Source of the DNA: Rhodospirillaceae bacterium | GTDB taxonomy: Bacteria; Pseudomonadota; Alphaproteobacteria; UBA8366; Aestuariispiraceae | Length of the DNA stretch: 64,000 nucleotides | Assembly (NCBI GenBank): GCA_002709955.1 | Contig: PAQY01000006.1 | Location: 1 to 64,000, forward strand | Reading direction: 5' to 3' | Shown here: positions 8,705-17,693 of the stretch, piece by piece | Numbering within the stretch: the first letter of the stretch is position 1 | Layout: each line of letters opens with the position of its first letter | Notes under the pieces: generated by a model | What the model was told of the DNA's origin: nothing | The model's input: the letters and a program-made list of their open reading frames with translations, nothing else | Database searches by the model: none | Program-made: the position numbers and the translations under genes

Positions 8705-11425
8705 TCAGGACGCCTTTCGGGCTGACGACTTTTTCGCCCCCGACTTTTTTGCGCCCGACTTCTTTGCGCTCGCCTTTTTCGCACTGGCTTTCTTCGCAGA
8801 AGATTTTTTACCAGAGGGCTTTTTAGTCGTGCTTTTCTTTGCACTGGCCGTCTTGGCTGTGGGTGCTTTTCCGGCTGCTTTTTTAGCGGCCTTGGCTGCG
8901 ATCAGCTCCAGCGCCTGTTCCAGGGTCACGTCATCAGGTTCCGTGCCGCGTGGGATGGAGGCGTAGATTTTGCCATGCTTCACATAGGGACCAAAGCGTC
9001 CCGCGCCCAAAGAGACCGACTTACCGTCACTGGGATGGTTGCCAAGCTCCTTGGCGACAGAAACGCGCCCTTTTCCTTTCGGCCCTGCTTCCGCCAGCAC
9101 TGTAACGGCACGGTTCAGACCAATGGTCAGAACATCATCATCGGCGGGCAGGGACACAAAGGCATCGCCATGCTTCAGATAGGGGCCATAGCGTCCGATC
9201 CCGGCCTGGACCAGCAGCTTGCTTTCCGGGTGATCCCCCAAGGCGCGCGGCAGGCTTAACAGGCGCAGGGCCGTTGGCAGATCTATTTCCGACGGGCTCA
9301 TAGATTTCAGCAAGGATGCGCGGGGCGGCTTGGTCTTTGCCTTGCCCTTCGCATCCTTTTCCGCCTCTCCCGCCTGGACGTAATAGCCATAGGGACCCTG
9401 GCGAACACTGATGATGTCCCCGGTATCGGGATGTGGTCCCAGAATGCGGGGATATTCCGTCGCATCGGGCGACTCCCCATTCAGGTTGGCGGCTTCGTCC
9501 AGGTTTCGGGTGAATTTGCAATCGGGATAGTTCGAACAGGTGATAAACGCGCCGAAACGGCCAAAATTCAATCCCAGCCGGCCATTGCCACAGGATGGGC
9601 ATTTGCGCGCTGCTTCGGTGCTGCCCGTGTCGTCAGCAGGGAAAAAATGCGGGCCCAAAACTTCGTCAATCTTGTCGCGCACTTCCTGTCCGGACAGTTC
9701 CAAGGCCTGCTGGGTCGTTGCATTGAATGCCGTCCAGAATTCGCGCAGGACGGTTTTCCAATCAATGCGTCCCCCGGAAACATCATCCAGTTTTTCTTCA
9801 AGTTCTGCCGTAAAGTCATAATCGAAGTATTTGTTGTAAAAGGAAGAAAGAAAGACCGTAACTAATCTTCCCCGATCTTCTGGAACAAAGCGACGCTTGT
9901 CCAGAATGACATATTCGCGGTCCTGCAGAACCTTCAGGATGGAGGCATAGGTGGAGGGGCGACCGATGCCCAACTCTTCCATGCGCTTCACCAGGCTGGC
10001 CTCGGTAAAGCGGGGCGGGGGCTGGGTGAAATGCTGATTGGCATCCGCCTTTGTCAGGGACAGGGCGTCGCCTTCATTCATATTGGGCAGGCGACCGCCG
10101 TCGGCGTCATCCTCGTCCTTATCGTCTTCGCTCTCAATATACAGCGTCAGGAAACCGTCGAAGCGCACGACGGACCCATTGGCACGCAGGGTCGCAGATT
10201 TGTCCTTGGTGACAATATCGACAGCGACCTGATCCAGGGTCGCGCTTTCCATCTGGCTGGCGACAGCGCGCTTCCAGATCAACTCATACAGCCGCAACTG
10301 ATCCTTATCCAGATAGCGCGCGACCTGTTCCGGGCGGCGGCGCATATCGGTGGGGCGGACGCATTCATGGGCTTCTTGAGCATTCTTGGCCTTGCTGCGA
10401 TACTGACGCGGACCGGATGGCAGATAGTCATTGCCATAGACATCGCTGATCATGCCACGCGCCGCGCTGATTGCCTCGCGAGACATGACGGTGCTGTCGG
10501 TTCGCATATAGGTGATCAGACCAACAGTCTCCCCGCCCAGGGTGATCCCTTCATACAGGCGTTGCGCCAGGGTCATGGTCTTGGTCGCGCCAAAGTAAAG
10601 TTTTCGGCTGGCTTCCTGTTGCAGGGTTGATGTGGTGAACGGCGGGGCAGGGTGCCGCTTTACCTGTTTACGCTCAATCGCGCTGACCGAATGGCCACCG
10701 GACTTCACGGCTGTCAGGGCCGAATTCGCAGCGGTTTCGTTAGCCAGATCAAATTTATCCAGCTTTTTGCCCATCAGATGGGTCAGGCGGGCGTTGAAGG
10801 GAACACCATCCGGCGTCGCCATCAAGGCCTCAACACTCCAATATTCGCGTGCCTTGAAGGCCTCGATCTCAGCTTCGCGCTCACAAATCAGGCGCAGGGC
10901 GACGGATTGCACCCGTCCGGCGGATTTCGCGCCCGGCAGCTTGCGCCACAGAACCGGCGACAGGGTGAATCCGACCAGATAATCCAGCGCGCGCCGGGCC
11001 AGATAGGCTTCGACCAATTCCTGGTTCAAATCGCGCGGATTGGCCATCGCGGTTGTGACGGCCGATTTGGTGATTTCATTAAAGACAACGCGGCGCATCG
11101 GCAGCGCGTCCAGGCCTTTGCGCTGCTTCAATTCCTCTTGGATGTGCCAGGAAATCGCTTCCCCTTCGCGATCCGGGTCCGTTGCCAGGAACAGGGATGT
11201 CGCGCCCTTACAGGCCTTAACAATATCATCAATGCGTTTTTTGGCCCGGGCGTCGACTTCCCATTTCATTGAGAAATCTTCATCGGGCTGAACGGATCCA
11301 TCCTTGGGGGGCAGATCCCTTACATGTCCATAGGATGCCAAGACATAAAAGTCCTCACCGAGGTACTTATTAATGGTCTTGGCCTTTGCCGGGCTTTCGA
11401 CGACGACAACTTTTTGGCCTGTCAT
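8705..11425 (-). CDS. topA: DNA topoisomerase I (type IA)
   Basis: The enzyme relaxes negative supercoils. At 906 residues it shows the Toprim domain at the start (VVVESPAKAKTI, then ATDPDREGEA at about 81-90), the catalytic tyrosine in GLITYMRTDS (Tyr306), and one clear C4 zinc-ribbon (CPSCGNGRLG ... CSNYPDC). C-terminal TopA repeats (GRYGPYLKHGDAFVSLP, GRFGPYVKHGKIYAS) follow. The last 55 or so residues are a Lys/Ala/Ser tail with repeated AKKxSAKK units, probably for non-specific DNA binding. The start ATG is unambiguous by alignment to the family (MTGQKVVVVESP). rnr starts one base after its stop, so the two are likely co-transcribed. Confidence 0.97.
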   Translation of the reverse strand: MTGQKVVVVESPAKAKTINKYLGEDFYVLASYGHVRDLPPKDGSVQPDEDFSMKWEVDARAKKRIDDIVKACKGATSLFLATDPDREGEAISWHIQEELKQRKGLDALPMRRVVFNEITKSAVTTAMANPRDLNQELVEAYLARRALDYLVGFTLSPVLWRKLPGAKSAGRVQSVALRLICEREAEIEAFKAREYWSVEALMATPDGVPFNARLTHLMGKKLDKFDLANETAANSALTAVKSGGHSVSAIERKQVKRHPAPPFTTSTLQQEASRKLYFGATKTMTLAQRLYEGITLGGETVGLITYMRTDSTVMSREAISAARGMISDVYGNDYLPSGPRQYRSKAKNAQEAHECVRPTDMRRRPEQVARYLDKDQLRLYELIWKRAVASQMESATLDQVAVDIVTKDKSATLRANGSVVRFDGFLTLYIESEDDKDEDDADGGRLPNMNEGDALSLTKADANQHFTQPPPRFTEASLVKRMEELGIGRPSTYASILKVLQDREYVILDKRRFVPEDRGRLVTVFLSSFYNKYFDYDFTAELEEKLDDVSGGRIDWKTVLREFWTAFNATTQQALELSGQEVRDKIDEVLGPHFFPADDTGSTEAARKCPSCGNGRLGLNFGRFGAFITCSNYPDCKFTRNLDEAANLNGESPDATEYPRILGPHPDTGDIISVRQGPYGYYVQAGEAEKDAKGKAKTKPPRASLLKSMSPSEIDLPTALRLLSLPRALGDHPESKLLVQAGIGRYGPYLKHGDAFVSLPADDDVLTIGLNRAVTVLAEAGPKGKGRVSVAKELGNHPSDGKSVSLGAGRFGPYVKHGKIYASIPRGTEPDDVTLEQALELIAAKAAKKAAGKAPTAKTASAKKSTTKKPSGKKSSAKKASAKKASAKKSGAKKSGAKKSSARKAS

Positions 11426-11543
11426 GGGTGGAAAATGCCTTTATAGATCACGTATTGCATGGGTGACAGAATTGGCATTCGGAACAGGCAGCGTCAACTG
11501 CTCGTTTCTAAGTCTTTGGATATCTTGCGAAATTTAGGGTGTT

Positions 11544-12629
11544 TTAGGCGTCAGAGTCGCGAAAATCGGGTGTCCGCGTCTTCCAATGGTTCACAACCAT
11601 GGCCGCAGTCTTGGTGTCGATCCGGTCAAAATACGCCATCAGACGGTCCAGCGCGTCACTTTCTTGCCCCCGGCCCAGATGGTCCAGAACACTGGTAAAT
11701 CCATCCACCTCCATGCCAATCGCCTTCATCGCAACGGCCAGGGTTTGATCGTCTGCCCGCTCAAAGACCCAGGTGGCGATATCCAATGGCAGATGCGTCT
11801 GTTCCGCAAATGCCAGCGCCGCCCCACTGCGGCCATCGCGGAACAATCGGGTCAGCAATCTTGTGGCAGGCAGGATACCACCGCGGGCCTCCAATTCGGC
11901 CCAGCCGGTTCCCATCGCATCCGCCAGTGGGGCAGGGCGGTCCAATGCGTCCAGAACCGCACTATCCACCGCCTCATAGGCAAGCGCTTCATCCACATCA
12001 TAATTTTCCACGATGTGACGGCGCAGCGCCTCCCCAACAACGGTGTACAGGTTGCGCGCCAGGTCATTGCCCAAGTCGCCCCGATGTGCCAGGGGCGCGC
12101 GCAGTCCGACATTTTCAACCGACCGATCTACCAGATGCGACAGGTCCGAATGACCGATCTGTGCGGTCAGGTTCTTCGCCAGTGTCGTATCAACCAGGTC
12201 ATCATTCATGGCAACCAGAATGGCGCTGACCGGTTCGGTAAGGTCCGTTCGGGTCGCTATCGCCATGGCGTGACCATGCCCATGATCGGATATCAGGTGG
12301 ATCAGGTCCAGGTCGGTCAACAGTTTTGAATTGCGCAGAATAGGATAGGCGACATGGACGATATCATTGGCCAGAAAGGCGATAAGGTCTTTCGGCACAT
12401 CGGTGCGTTCTGACAGGTAATCGGAAATATTGCGGCGCACTTCGACCTCAACTTTGTCGATCAGCATGCGCAGTATTTCAAATGTCAGGCTCAATTCCCG
12501 CTCGGTCAGGTCTGAACGGGATTCCAGGCACATTTTGGCGACAGACGCCGCCAGTCCGCCCTTACCATCCAGGGCGCGCTGGTGTGCCAGACGCAACAAA
12601 TGCTCATATGAAACGGCGCGGTCGCTCAT
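11544..12629 (-). CDS. DUF2336-family protein
   Basis: This 361-residue, mostly alpha-helical acidic protein belongs to the DUF2336 family, which is common in Rhodospirillales and relatives and has no established function. Typical segments are LTFEILRMLIDKVEVEVRR near residue 65 and DIVHVAYPILRNSKLL near 105. No signal peptide or membrane segment is visible. The ATG at 12629 has GGAAGAA upstream; a longer start at 12674 adds a poorly conserved basic stretch. It stands between dprA and topA on the same strand, but AT-rich DNA before it suggests its own promoter. Confidence 0.7.
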   Translation of the reverse strand: MSDRAVSYEHLLRLAHQRALDGKGGLAASVAKMCLESRSDLTERELSLTFEILRMLIDKVEVEVRRNISDYLSERTDVPKDLIAFLANDIVHVAYPILRNSKLLTDLDLIHLISDHGHGHAMAIATRTDLTEPVSAILVAMNDDLVDTTLAKNLTAQIGHSDLSHLVDRSVENVGLRAPLAHRGDLGNDLARNLYTVVGEALRRHIVENYDVDEALAYEAVDSAVLDALDRPAPLADAMGTGWAELEARGGILPATRLLTRLFRDGRSGAALAFAEQTHLPLDIATWVFERADDQTLAVAMKAIGMEVDGFTSVLDHLGRGQESDALDRLMAYFDRIDTKTAAMVVNHWKTRTPDFRDSDA

Positions 12630-12768
12630 CGTTCGGTCTTCTTCCTTGCCCTGCCCCGGGCGCTTCCTGGACAAATCCAGAAAGACGATAAATTTCAGGC
12701 GGCATTCTGCCGTTCCTGCATACTCTATTGCGCAGTTAACTATGTTTGACTGGAAATGAGAAGCACTA

Positions 12769-12791
12769 TCAGTAAAAATTTCAGTAAAAAT
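12769..12791. repeat. Short tandem repeat in AT-rich promoter region
   Basis: TCAGTAAAAAT occurs twice with a 12-base period. It lies in the AT-rich 12740-12850 segment between dprA and the DUF2336 gene and may be part of the promoter or a regulator site of the latter. On the minus strand TTGTAA, 18 bases and TTATAT form a weak sigma-70-like pair just upstream. Confidence 0.4.
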
Positions 12792-12856
12792 AGATATAAG
12801 TGATTTTGATTATTTGATTACAAAATCTATCAAATTTGCAGAGTTCATCGGTCGGA

Positions 12857-14095
12857 TTAGAAGAGGTCCGCTTGTTTCTGGAGAGAAGCCGGCGTTTTTG
12901 TAGGTTTTTCATTGTTGCTTTCGATGCTTGACGGCTCTGGCGCAAGGCGTGAAATGCGGTTGCCGGGGTGGCGTTCGGCCAGTCCCGCCAATTCCAGTTC
13001 CAGGATGACCATGGCGACCAGTGCGGGCGCTAGGTTTAAATCCGCAATCAAATCATCAATTGCAACAGATGTCGGGGACAGGGCCTGATCCATCAAGGCG
13101 CGGGCGTGCAGCAGGTCTTCCTCATTGGGCTGGGGGCCAGTGCCCGGAATGAATTCTGGATTGGACGGCGCGTCCAGTTGCGGGGCTGGCATATTGTTCA
13201 AAATGCCGATCATCTCTTCTGGTGTTTCAATCAACGCGGCACCTTTTCGGATCAGGTCGTTCGCACCGCGCGCTCTGGGATCCAGGGGAGAGCCGGGAAT
13301 GGCAAAGACCTCACGCCCCTGATCGGCGGCCAGCCGTGCCGTGATCAGCGATCCCGATCGTTGGGTTGCTTCTACCACCAGCACGGCTGATGCCATGCCC
13401 GATATGATGCGGTTGCGTCGTGGAAAGTGGCGGGCCTGGCCCACCGTTCCGACCGGCAATTCGGCAACAACGGCCCCCTGATCGACGATCTGGTGATACA
13501 GGTCGGTATTTTCGCGCGGATAGATAACATCAACACCCCCGGCGACAGCCGCGATTGTGCCGCTGGACAGGCTTCCGAAATGGGCCGCAGCATCAATGCC
13601 AGATGCCAGGCCGGAGATGACGCAATAACCGGCATCCCCCAATGCTTTTGCAAATTGCTGTGCCAGGCGCTTGCCATTTGTTGAAGCGTTTCTGGACCCA
13701 ACAATGCCGATACAGGGTTTGGTCAGAAGATGAAGATGACCTAGCACGCTGAGCACGGGGGGTGCATCTTCGGTCGCGGCCAGCGCGGCGGGATAGTCCG
13801 GTTGACCCCAATGCACCATATGGCCGCCAATTCTGGTCAGCGCGTCCAACTCGCTCTGTGCCTCTGCGCGGCTGGCGATGCGCAGGCGGCGTTTGCGGCC
13901 CCCTTTATTGGCCAGGGACGGGATCGCCTCCAGCGCGCGGGTGGCGGTGCCAAAGCGGATCAACAACTGACGAAAGGTGATCGGGCCGACATTTTCCGAT
14001 CGGATCAGGCGTAACCGATCCAAGCGTTCCGACATATCCAGGGGGGCAGGTGTCATAAGAACCATTCCGGGAAGCGAGAGTGTTTCGTGTCGCAT
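12857..14095 (-). CDS. dprA: DNA-processing protein DprA
   Basis: DprA binds incoming single-stranded DNA and loads RecA during transformation. The 412-residue product has an N-terminal helical/SAM-like region and the Rossmann-like DprA core (IGIVGSRNASTNGKRLAQ, VISGLASGIDAAAH, GGVDVIYPREN, ATQRSGSLITARLAADQGREVFAIPG). A C-terminal winged-helix extension starts at about 320. The start is not certain: ATG 14095 has AAGG very close, and ATG 14050 or 14029 would also leave the core intact. Gene order near topA is typical of alphaproteobacteria. Confidence 0.93.
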   Translation of the reverse strand: MRHETLSLPGMVLMTPAPLDMSERLDRLRLIRSENVGPITFRQLLIRFGTATRALEAIPSLANKGGRKRRLRIASRAEAQSELDALTRIGGHMVHWGQPDYPAALAATEDAPPVLSVLGHLHLLTKPCIGIVGSRNASTNGKRLAQQFAKALGDAGYCVISGLASGIDAAAHFGSLSSGTIAAVAGGVDVIYPRENTDLYHQIVDQGAVVAELPVGTVGQARHFPRRNRIISGMASAVLVVEATQRSGSLITARLAADQGREVFAIPGSPLDPRARGANDLIRKGAALIETPEEMIGILNNMPAPQLDAPSNPEFIPGTGPQPNEEDLLHARALMDQALSPTSVAIDDLIADLNLAPALVAMVILELELAGLAERHPGNRISRLAPEPSSIESNNEKPTKTPASLQKQADLF

Positions 14096-14210
14096 CAACC
14101 TTAAAGGGCGCTGTCTGTTCCATAAAGCGAAATAATCAGGCAGATCAGGCTGATTTCACGGCACCGTTTTTCTATGGAAGCCTTGACGTTTCGTATCGCA
14201 AAGGAGTGTT

Positions 14211-14639
14211 ATGGGCGCTGTGGGGAATTTTGGGATTGGGGCAGACGCTATGACGACTCCGGGTAAAAACTCGACAGCGGCCTGTTTGTGGTTGCTCATG
14301 CTTGTGCTGGATGCAGATGGAAAGCGGCGGGATATCGAATTTTCTGAAATTCAGGGCTGCTTGAATGATCTGGCACCCGCATTGTCGGATGATCCAAAAG
14401 GGCAACCAGAGGCGCTGATGGCGTCTTTGAACCAATATTATGTTGAAATTGACTCCGGCGGTATCGAGGGCATTCTGGACACTGTGCTGCATCAGATTGA
14501 TGATATCGATCTGCGCCAGAAGGTCTATGTAACCTTGATGCGGGTTGCGATTTCTGACAGAGAACTGCACCGGCGGGAAGATACGCTGTTGCGTCGCATT
14601 GGCTTGGCCTGGGGCTTAAAGTTCAATCCGTCCGCATAG
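14211..14639 (+). CDS. TerB-like (tellurite-resistance/DjlA N-terminal type) domain protein
   Basis: The 142-residue, acidic, all-helical protein ends in a TerB-like segment (VYVTLMRVAISDRELHRREDTLLRRIGLAWGL), the fold of TerB and the DjlA N-terminus. The ATG at 14211 follows a strong AAAGGAG site by 4 bases. It lies alone on the plus strand, divergent from dprA and convergent with plsY. No tellurite genes are nearby, so a role in metal or membrane stress is only a family-level guess. Confidence 0.65.
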   Translation: MGAVGNFGIGADAMTTPGKNSTAACLWLLMLVLDADGKRRDIEFSEIQGCLNDLAPALSDDPKGQPEALMASLNQYYVEIDSGGIEGILDTVLHQIDDIDLRQKVYVTLMRVAISDRELHRREDTLLRRIGLAWGLKFNPSA

Positions 14640-14655
14640 GGAATATTGAACAAAA

Positions 14656-15285
14656 CTATTGCCCAGACTGGGATTCCTTTTTCCGCCCGATCTTAGGTTC
14701 TTCGCCCCGCAATAAGCGTCGGATATTGGTGGAATGGCGCACCCATCCAACTACAGCCAGGAATGCAGCGGCCCCCTGAATCAATGGGGCAGGGCCGTGC
14801 AACAGGGGCACCATCGTCCAGAATGGCGCAGAAGCCAGGGCTAACAATGCCGCCAGGGATGAATAGCGAAACACCGCAGCCACCACCAGCCAGGTGCCAC
14901 AGGCAGCCAAACCAACGGGCCAGCTCAACGCGGTCAAGGTTCCCAGCGTTGTTGCGACACCTTTCCCGCCTTTGAACTTCAGCCAGACTGGAAAGTTATG
15001 ACCCAGAACGGCCAGGACCCCGGCCAGGACTGCTGCTAAAGGAAGATCAGGCAGCAGGGCTCTTGCAATCAGAACGGCGATTGCCCCTTTTCCGCTGTCT
15101 AAAACAAGCACAGCAAATGCCAGCGGCTTATTGCCGGTCCGCAAGACATTGGTCGCGCCAATATTGCCAGACCCGATCTTGCGAATATCGCCCAGGCCCA
15201 CCAATCGGGTCAGGACCAGGCCAAATGGAATGCTGCCCAGCAAATAACCGCCACAGGCTGCAAGGAATAGGGTTGGATCAAACAT
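14656..15285 (-). CDS. plsY: Glycerol-3-phosphate acyltransferase PlsY
   Basis: PlsY transfers the acyl group from acyl-phosphate to glycerol-3-phosphate, the first step of phospholipid synthesis, in the inner membrane. The 209-residue protein has about five hydrophobic segments and the three family motifs: GSIPFG (near 17), GSGNIGATNVLR (near 38), and HNFPVWLKFKGGKGVATTLG (near 95). It follows pyrC by 12 bases on the same strand; the pyrB-pyrC-plsY order is common in alphaproteobacteria. Confidence 0.96.
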   Translation of the reverse strand: MFDPTLFLAACGGYLLGSIPFGLVLTRLVGLGDIRKIGSGNIGATNVLRTGNKPLAFAVLVLDSGKGAIAVLIARALLPDLPLAAVLAGVLAVLGHNFPVWLKFKGGKGVATTLGTLTALSWPVGLAACGTWLVVAAVFRYSSLAALLALASAPFWTMVPLLHGPAPLIQGAAAFLAVVGWVRHSTNIRRLLRGEEPKIGRKKESQSGQ

Positions 15286-15297
15286 GTTCAGGACCTG

Positions 15298-16602
15298 TTA
15301 AAAGCCGTCAGCCGCGAAAAGGGGGCGGCCATCAACGACCGTGCGCAGCACTTTACCCTGAACAGGACGCCCGCCAAAGGCAGAGTTTTTCGATTTGCTG
15401 TGCATCTTGTCCTCATCGATCTTCCAGGGCTTGTCCAGGTCGAAAAGCACCAGATCCGCAGGTGCCCCCCGCTTCAGGCAGCCCCCGGTCAGCCCGAACC
15501 GTTTCGCCGGATGGGTTGTGACCAAAGCCAGGGCCTCGATTAATCCCAAATGGCCGTTGTGATACAGGCTCAGAACCATCGGCAGCAGCGTTTCCAGGCC
15601 GATAACACCAAAGGCGGCCTCATCAAACGGCAGGCGCTTGGAATCCTGGTCATGGGGTGCATGGTCCGATGCGACGATATCGATTGTGCCATCAGCCAGG
15701 CCCGCAATCACGGCCTGGCGGTCTTCTTCGGATCGCAGAGGCGGAGAGACCTTGGCAAAGGTGCGATAGTCGCCAATCGCAAGCTCGTTCAGCGCAAAGT
15801 AATGGGGGGCGGTGTCGCAGGTGACATTCATGCCAGCCGCCTTTGCCTTGCGGATCGCCTCAATTGCCGCCGCTGTGGTGACATGGGCGAAATGCAAACG
15901 CCCACCGGTTCCTTCCAGCAGGCGCAGGTCACGCTCAATCATAATGACTTCCGCGACAGGCGGGATGCCCGACAGGCCCAGCTTGGACGCCAATTCGCCA
16001 TTGTTCATCACGCCCGATCCAGCCAGGGAAGGTTCTTCCGGGTGCTGAACAATCAAGGCGTCAAAGGCTTTGCCATAGCTCATGGCGCGGCGCATGACTT
16101 TCGCATCCGCCAGCGCGCGCTCTCCATCCGTGAAGGCGACGGCACCGGCTTCTGACAGGAGTCCGATTTCGCTTATTTCGCGGCCTTCAAGACCTTTGGT
16201 CAGCGCGCCATAGCAATAAATCTTGGTGCGTTTTAGTTCGCGTGATCGCCGGGCAACAAATTCCAGAACCGGCACATCATCGATAACCGGGTTGGTATTT
16301 GGCAACTGCACCAGGGTCGTAATTCCGCCATGGGATGCCGCCAGACTGGCGCTGGCCAGGGTTTCCTTATGCTCCTCGCCAGGCTCGCGCAATTGCACCC
16401 GCACATCGATCAGGCCGGGTGCCAGGCATTTACCCTGACAGTCGATGACTTCATTGACCGATGGCGCGCCAGTGCGGAACAGATGCGCCCCGAAATCCGC
16501 GATCAGGCCGTCTTCAACCAACAGGGCACCCGTCTGATCCAGACCGGTTTCAGGGTCCAGCAATCGGGCATTCAGATAGGCGATGCGGCCTTCCAACATC
16601 AC
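15298..16602 (-). CDS. pyrC: Dihydroorotase-like protein lacking the zinc HxH motif
   Basis: The protein (434 residues) is a class I dihydroorotase homologue in an operon with pyrB. Active class I enzymes bind zinc with DxHxH near the start of the barrel. Here this is [10 protein letters not shown], with Arg68 and Gln70 in place of the two histidines. Other metal or substrate positions look kept: AFTDGE (Asp), VQHPEEPSL (His), HFAHVTT (His) and VASDHAPH (Asp). It may be a structural PyrC'/PyrX partner of aspartate transcarbamoylase, or an active variant with altered metal use. The ATG at 16602 overlaps the pyrB stop (ATGA), so translation is coupled. Confidence 0.85.
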   Translation of the reverse strand: MMLEGRIAYLNARLLDPETGLDQTGALLVEDGLIADFGAHLFRTGAPSVNEVIDCQGKCLAPGLIDVRVQLREPGEEHKETLASASLAASHGGITTLVQLPNTNPVIDDVPVLEFVARRSRELKRTKIYCYGALTKGLEGREISEIGLLSEAGAVAFTDGERALADAKVMRRAMSYGKAFDALIVQHPEEPSLAGSGVMNNGELASKLGLSGIPPVAEVIMIERDLRLLEGTGGRLHFAHVTTAAAIEAIRKAKAAGMNVTCDTAPHYFALNELAIGDYRTFAKVSPPLRSEEDRQAVIAGLADGTIDIVASDHAPHDQDSKRLPFDEAAFGVIGLETLLPMVLSLYHNGHLGLIEALALVTTHPAKRFGLTGGCLKRGAPADLVLFDLDKPWKIDEDKMHSKSKNSAFGGRPVQGKVLRTVVDGRPLFAADGF

Positions 16603-17558
16603 GGTGCCCCTGTTTCTCTAAGCGGGCGCGTCAACAGATCCAGGCATGCCATGCGGATCGCAACGCCCATTTCCACCTGGTCCCGGATCAAGGACCGATC
16701 CAGATCATCGGCCAATTCGGAGTCGATTTCCACACCGCGATTCATCGGGCCTGGATGCATCACCAGGGCGTCCGGCTTGGCAAAGGACAGCTTTTCACGA
16801 TCCAGCCCAAAGAAGCGGAAATATTCCCGGACGGAGGGGACAAAGGCCCCCTGCATCCGCTCTAACTGCAGGCGCAGCATCATCACGATATCGACATCTT
16901 GAAGGCCTTCGCGCATATCGGTGAAGACCTCAACGCCGAAGCGCTCTGCCTTGGCAGGTAACAGTGTTGGGGGGGCGATCAGGCGCACACGCGCGCCCAT
17001 GATTTGCAAAAGCTGGATGTTGGAGCGCGCGACACGGCTGTGGGCGACATCGCCACAGATTGCGACGGTAAGACCACTGATCTTCCCAACACGTCGGCGG
17101 ATCGTCAGGGCATCCAACAGGGCTTGCGTCGGGTGTTCGTGGCGTCCGTCCCCGGCATTGATGACCGCGCCATCCACCTTTTCCGACAGCAACCGCACGG
17201 CCCCGGAATTCCCATGGCGCACGACCAGGACGTCCGGATGCATGGCGTTCAGGGTCATGGCCGTGTCGATCAGTGTTTCACCTTTTTTGATCGAACTGGC
17301 CGCGACCGCCATATTAATGACATCGGCCCCCAGACGCTTGGCCGCAGCTTCAAAAGACGTGCGGGTGCGGGTGGAATTTTCAAAGAAAAGATTGATTACC
17401 GTCAGACCACTTAACAGATCAGACGTTTTGTGGACCCGCCGGGACTGTTCTACATAGCCGCCCGCAAGGTCCAGAATTGTTGTGATGTCGATAGGAGAAA
17501 GGCCTTCGATGCCAAGAAGATGGCGATGCGAAAAGGCTGTTTCCGGTGTCTGCTTCAT
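16599..17558 (-). CDS. pyrB: Aspartate carbamoyltransferase catalytic subunit
   Basis: It condenses carbamoyl phosphate with aspartate, the committed step of pyrimidine synthesis. The 319-residue protein has the carbamoyl-phosphate loop [13 protein letters not shown] (about 59-71), the 80s-loop region SSIKKGET, and [11 protein letters not shown] and [10 protein letters not shown]. No regulatory pyrI gene is near; the dihydroorotase-like protein downstream may be its partner, as in dodecameric ATCase-DHOase assemblies. The next gene upstream is divergent, so the promoter lies in 17559-17690. Confidence 0.96.
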   Translation of the reverse strand: MKQTPETAFSHRHLLGIEGLSPIDITTILDLAGGYVEQSRRVHKTSDLLSGLTVINLFFENSTRTRTSFEAAAKRLGADVINMAVAASSIKKGETLIDTAMTLNAMHPDVLVVRHGNSGAVRLLSEKVDGAVINAGDGRHEHPTQALLDALTIRRRVGKISGLTVAICGDVAHSRVARSNIQLLQIMGARVRLIAPPTLLPAKAERFGVEVFTDMREGLQDVDIVMMLRLQLERMQGAFVPSVREYFRFFGLDREKLSFAKPDALVMHPGPMNRGVEIDSELADDLDRSLIRDQVEMGVAIRMACLDLLTRPLRETGAP

Positions 17559-17693
17559 CGGCGCAGGTTTATAAAGATTTGTGGCCAGTTGGCAAGCCTG
17601 ACGATGCGCGGAATTAAGCTTCTATTAACACAAAACTCTCTATACTGCTTCTTACAATGATTTGCATTTAAATTTAAAGTTGTGAGAGGGTTG

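Noticed and set aside
7678-8826. 382-codon plus-strand frame over rnr
   Set aside because: Antisense to the RNase R gene with no start signal or family.
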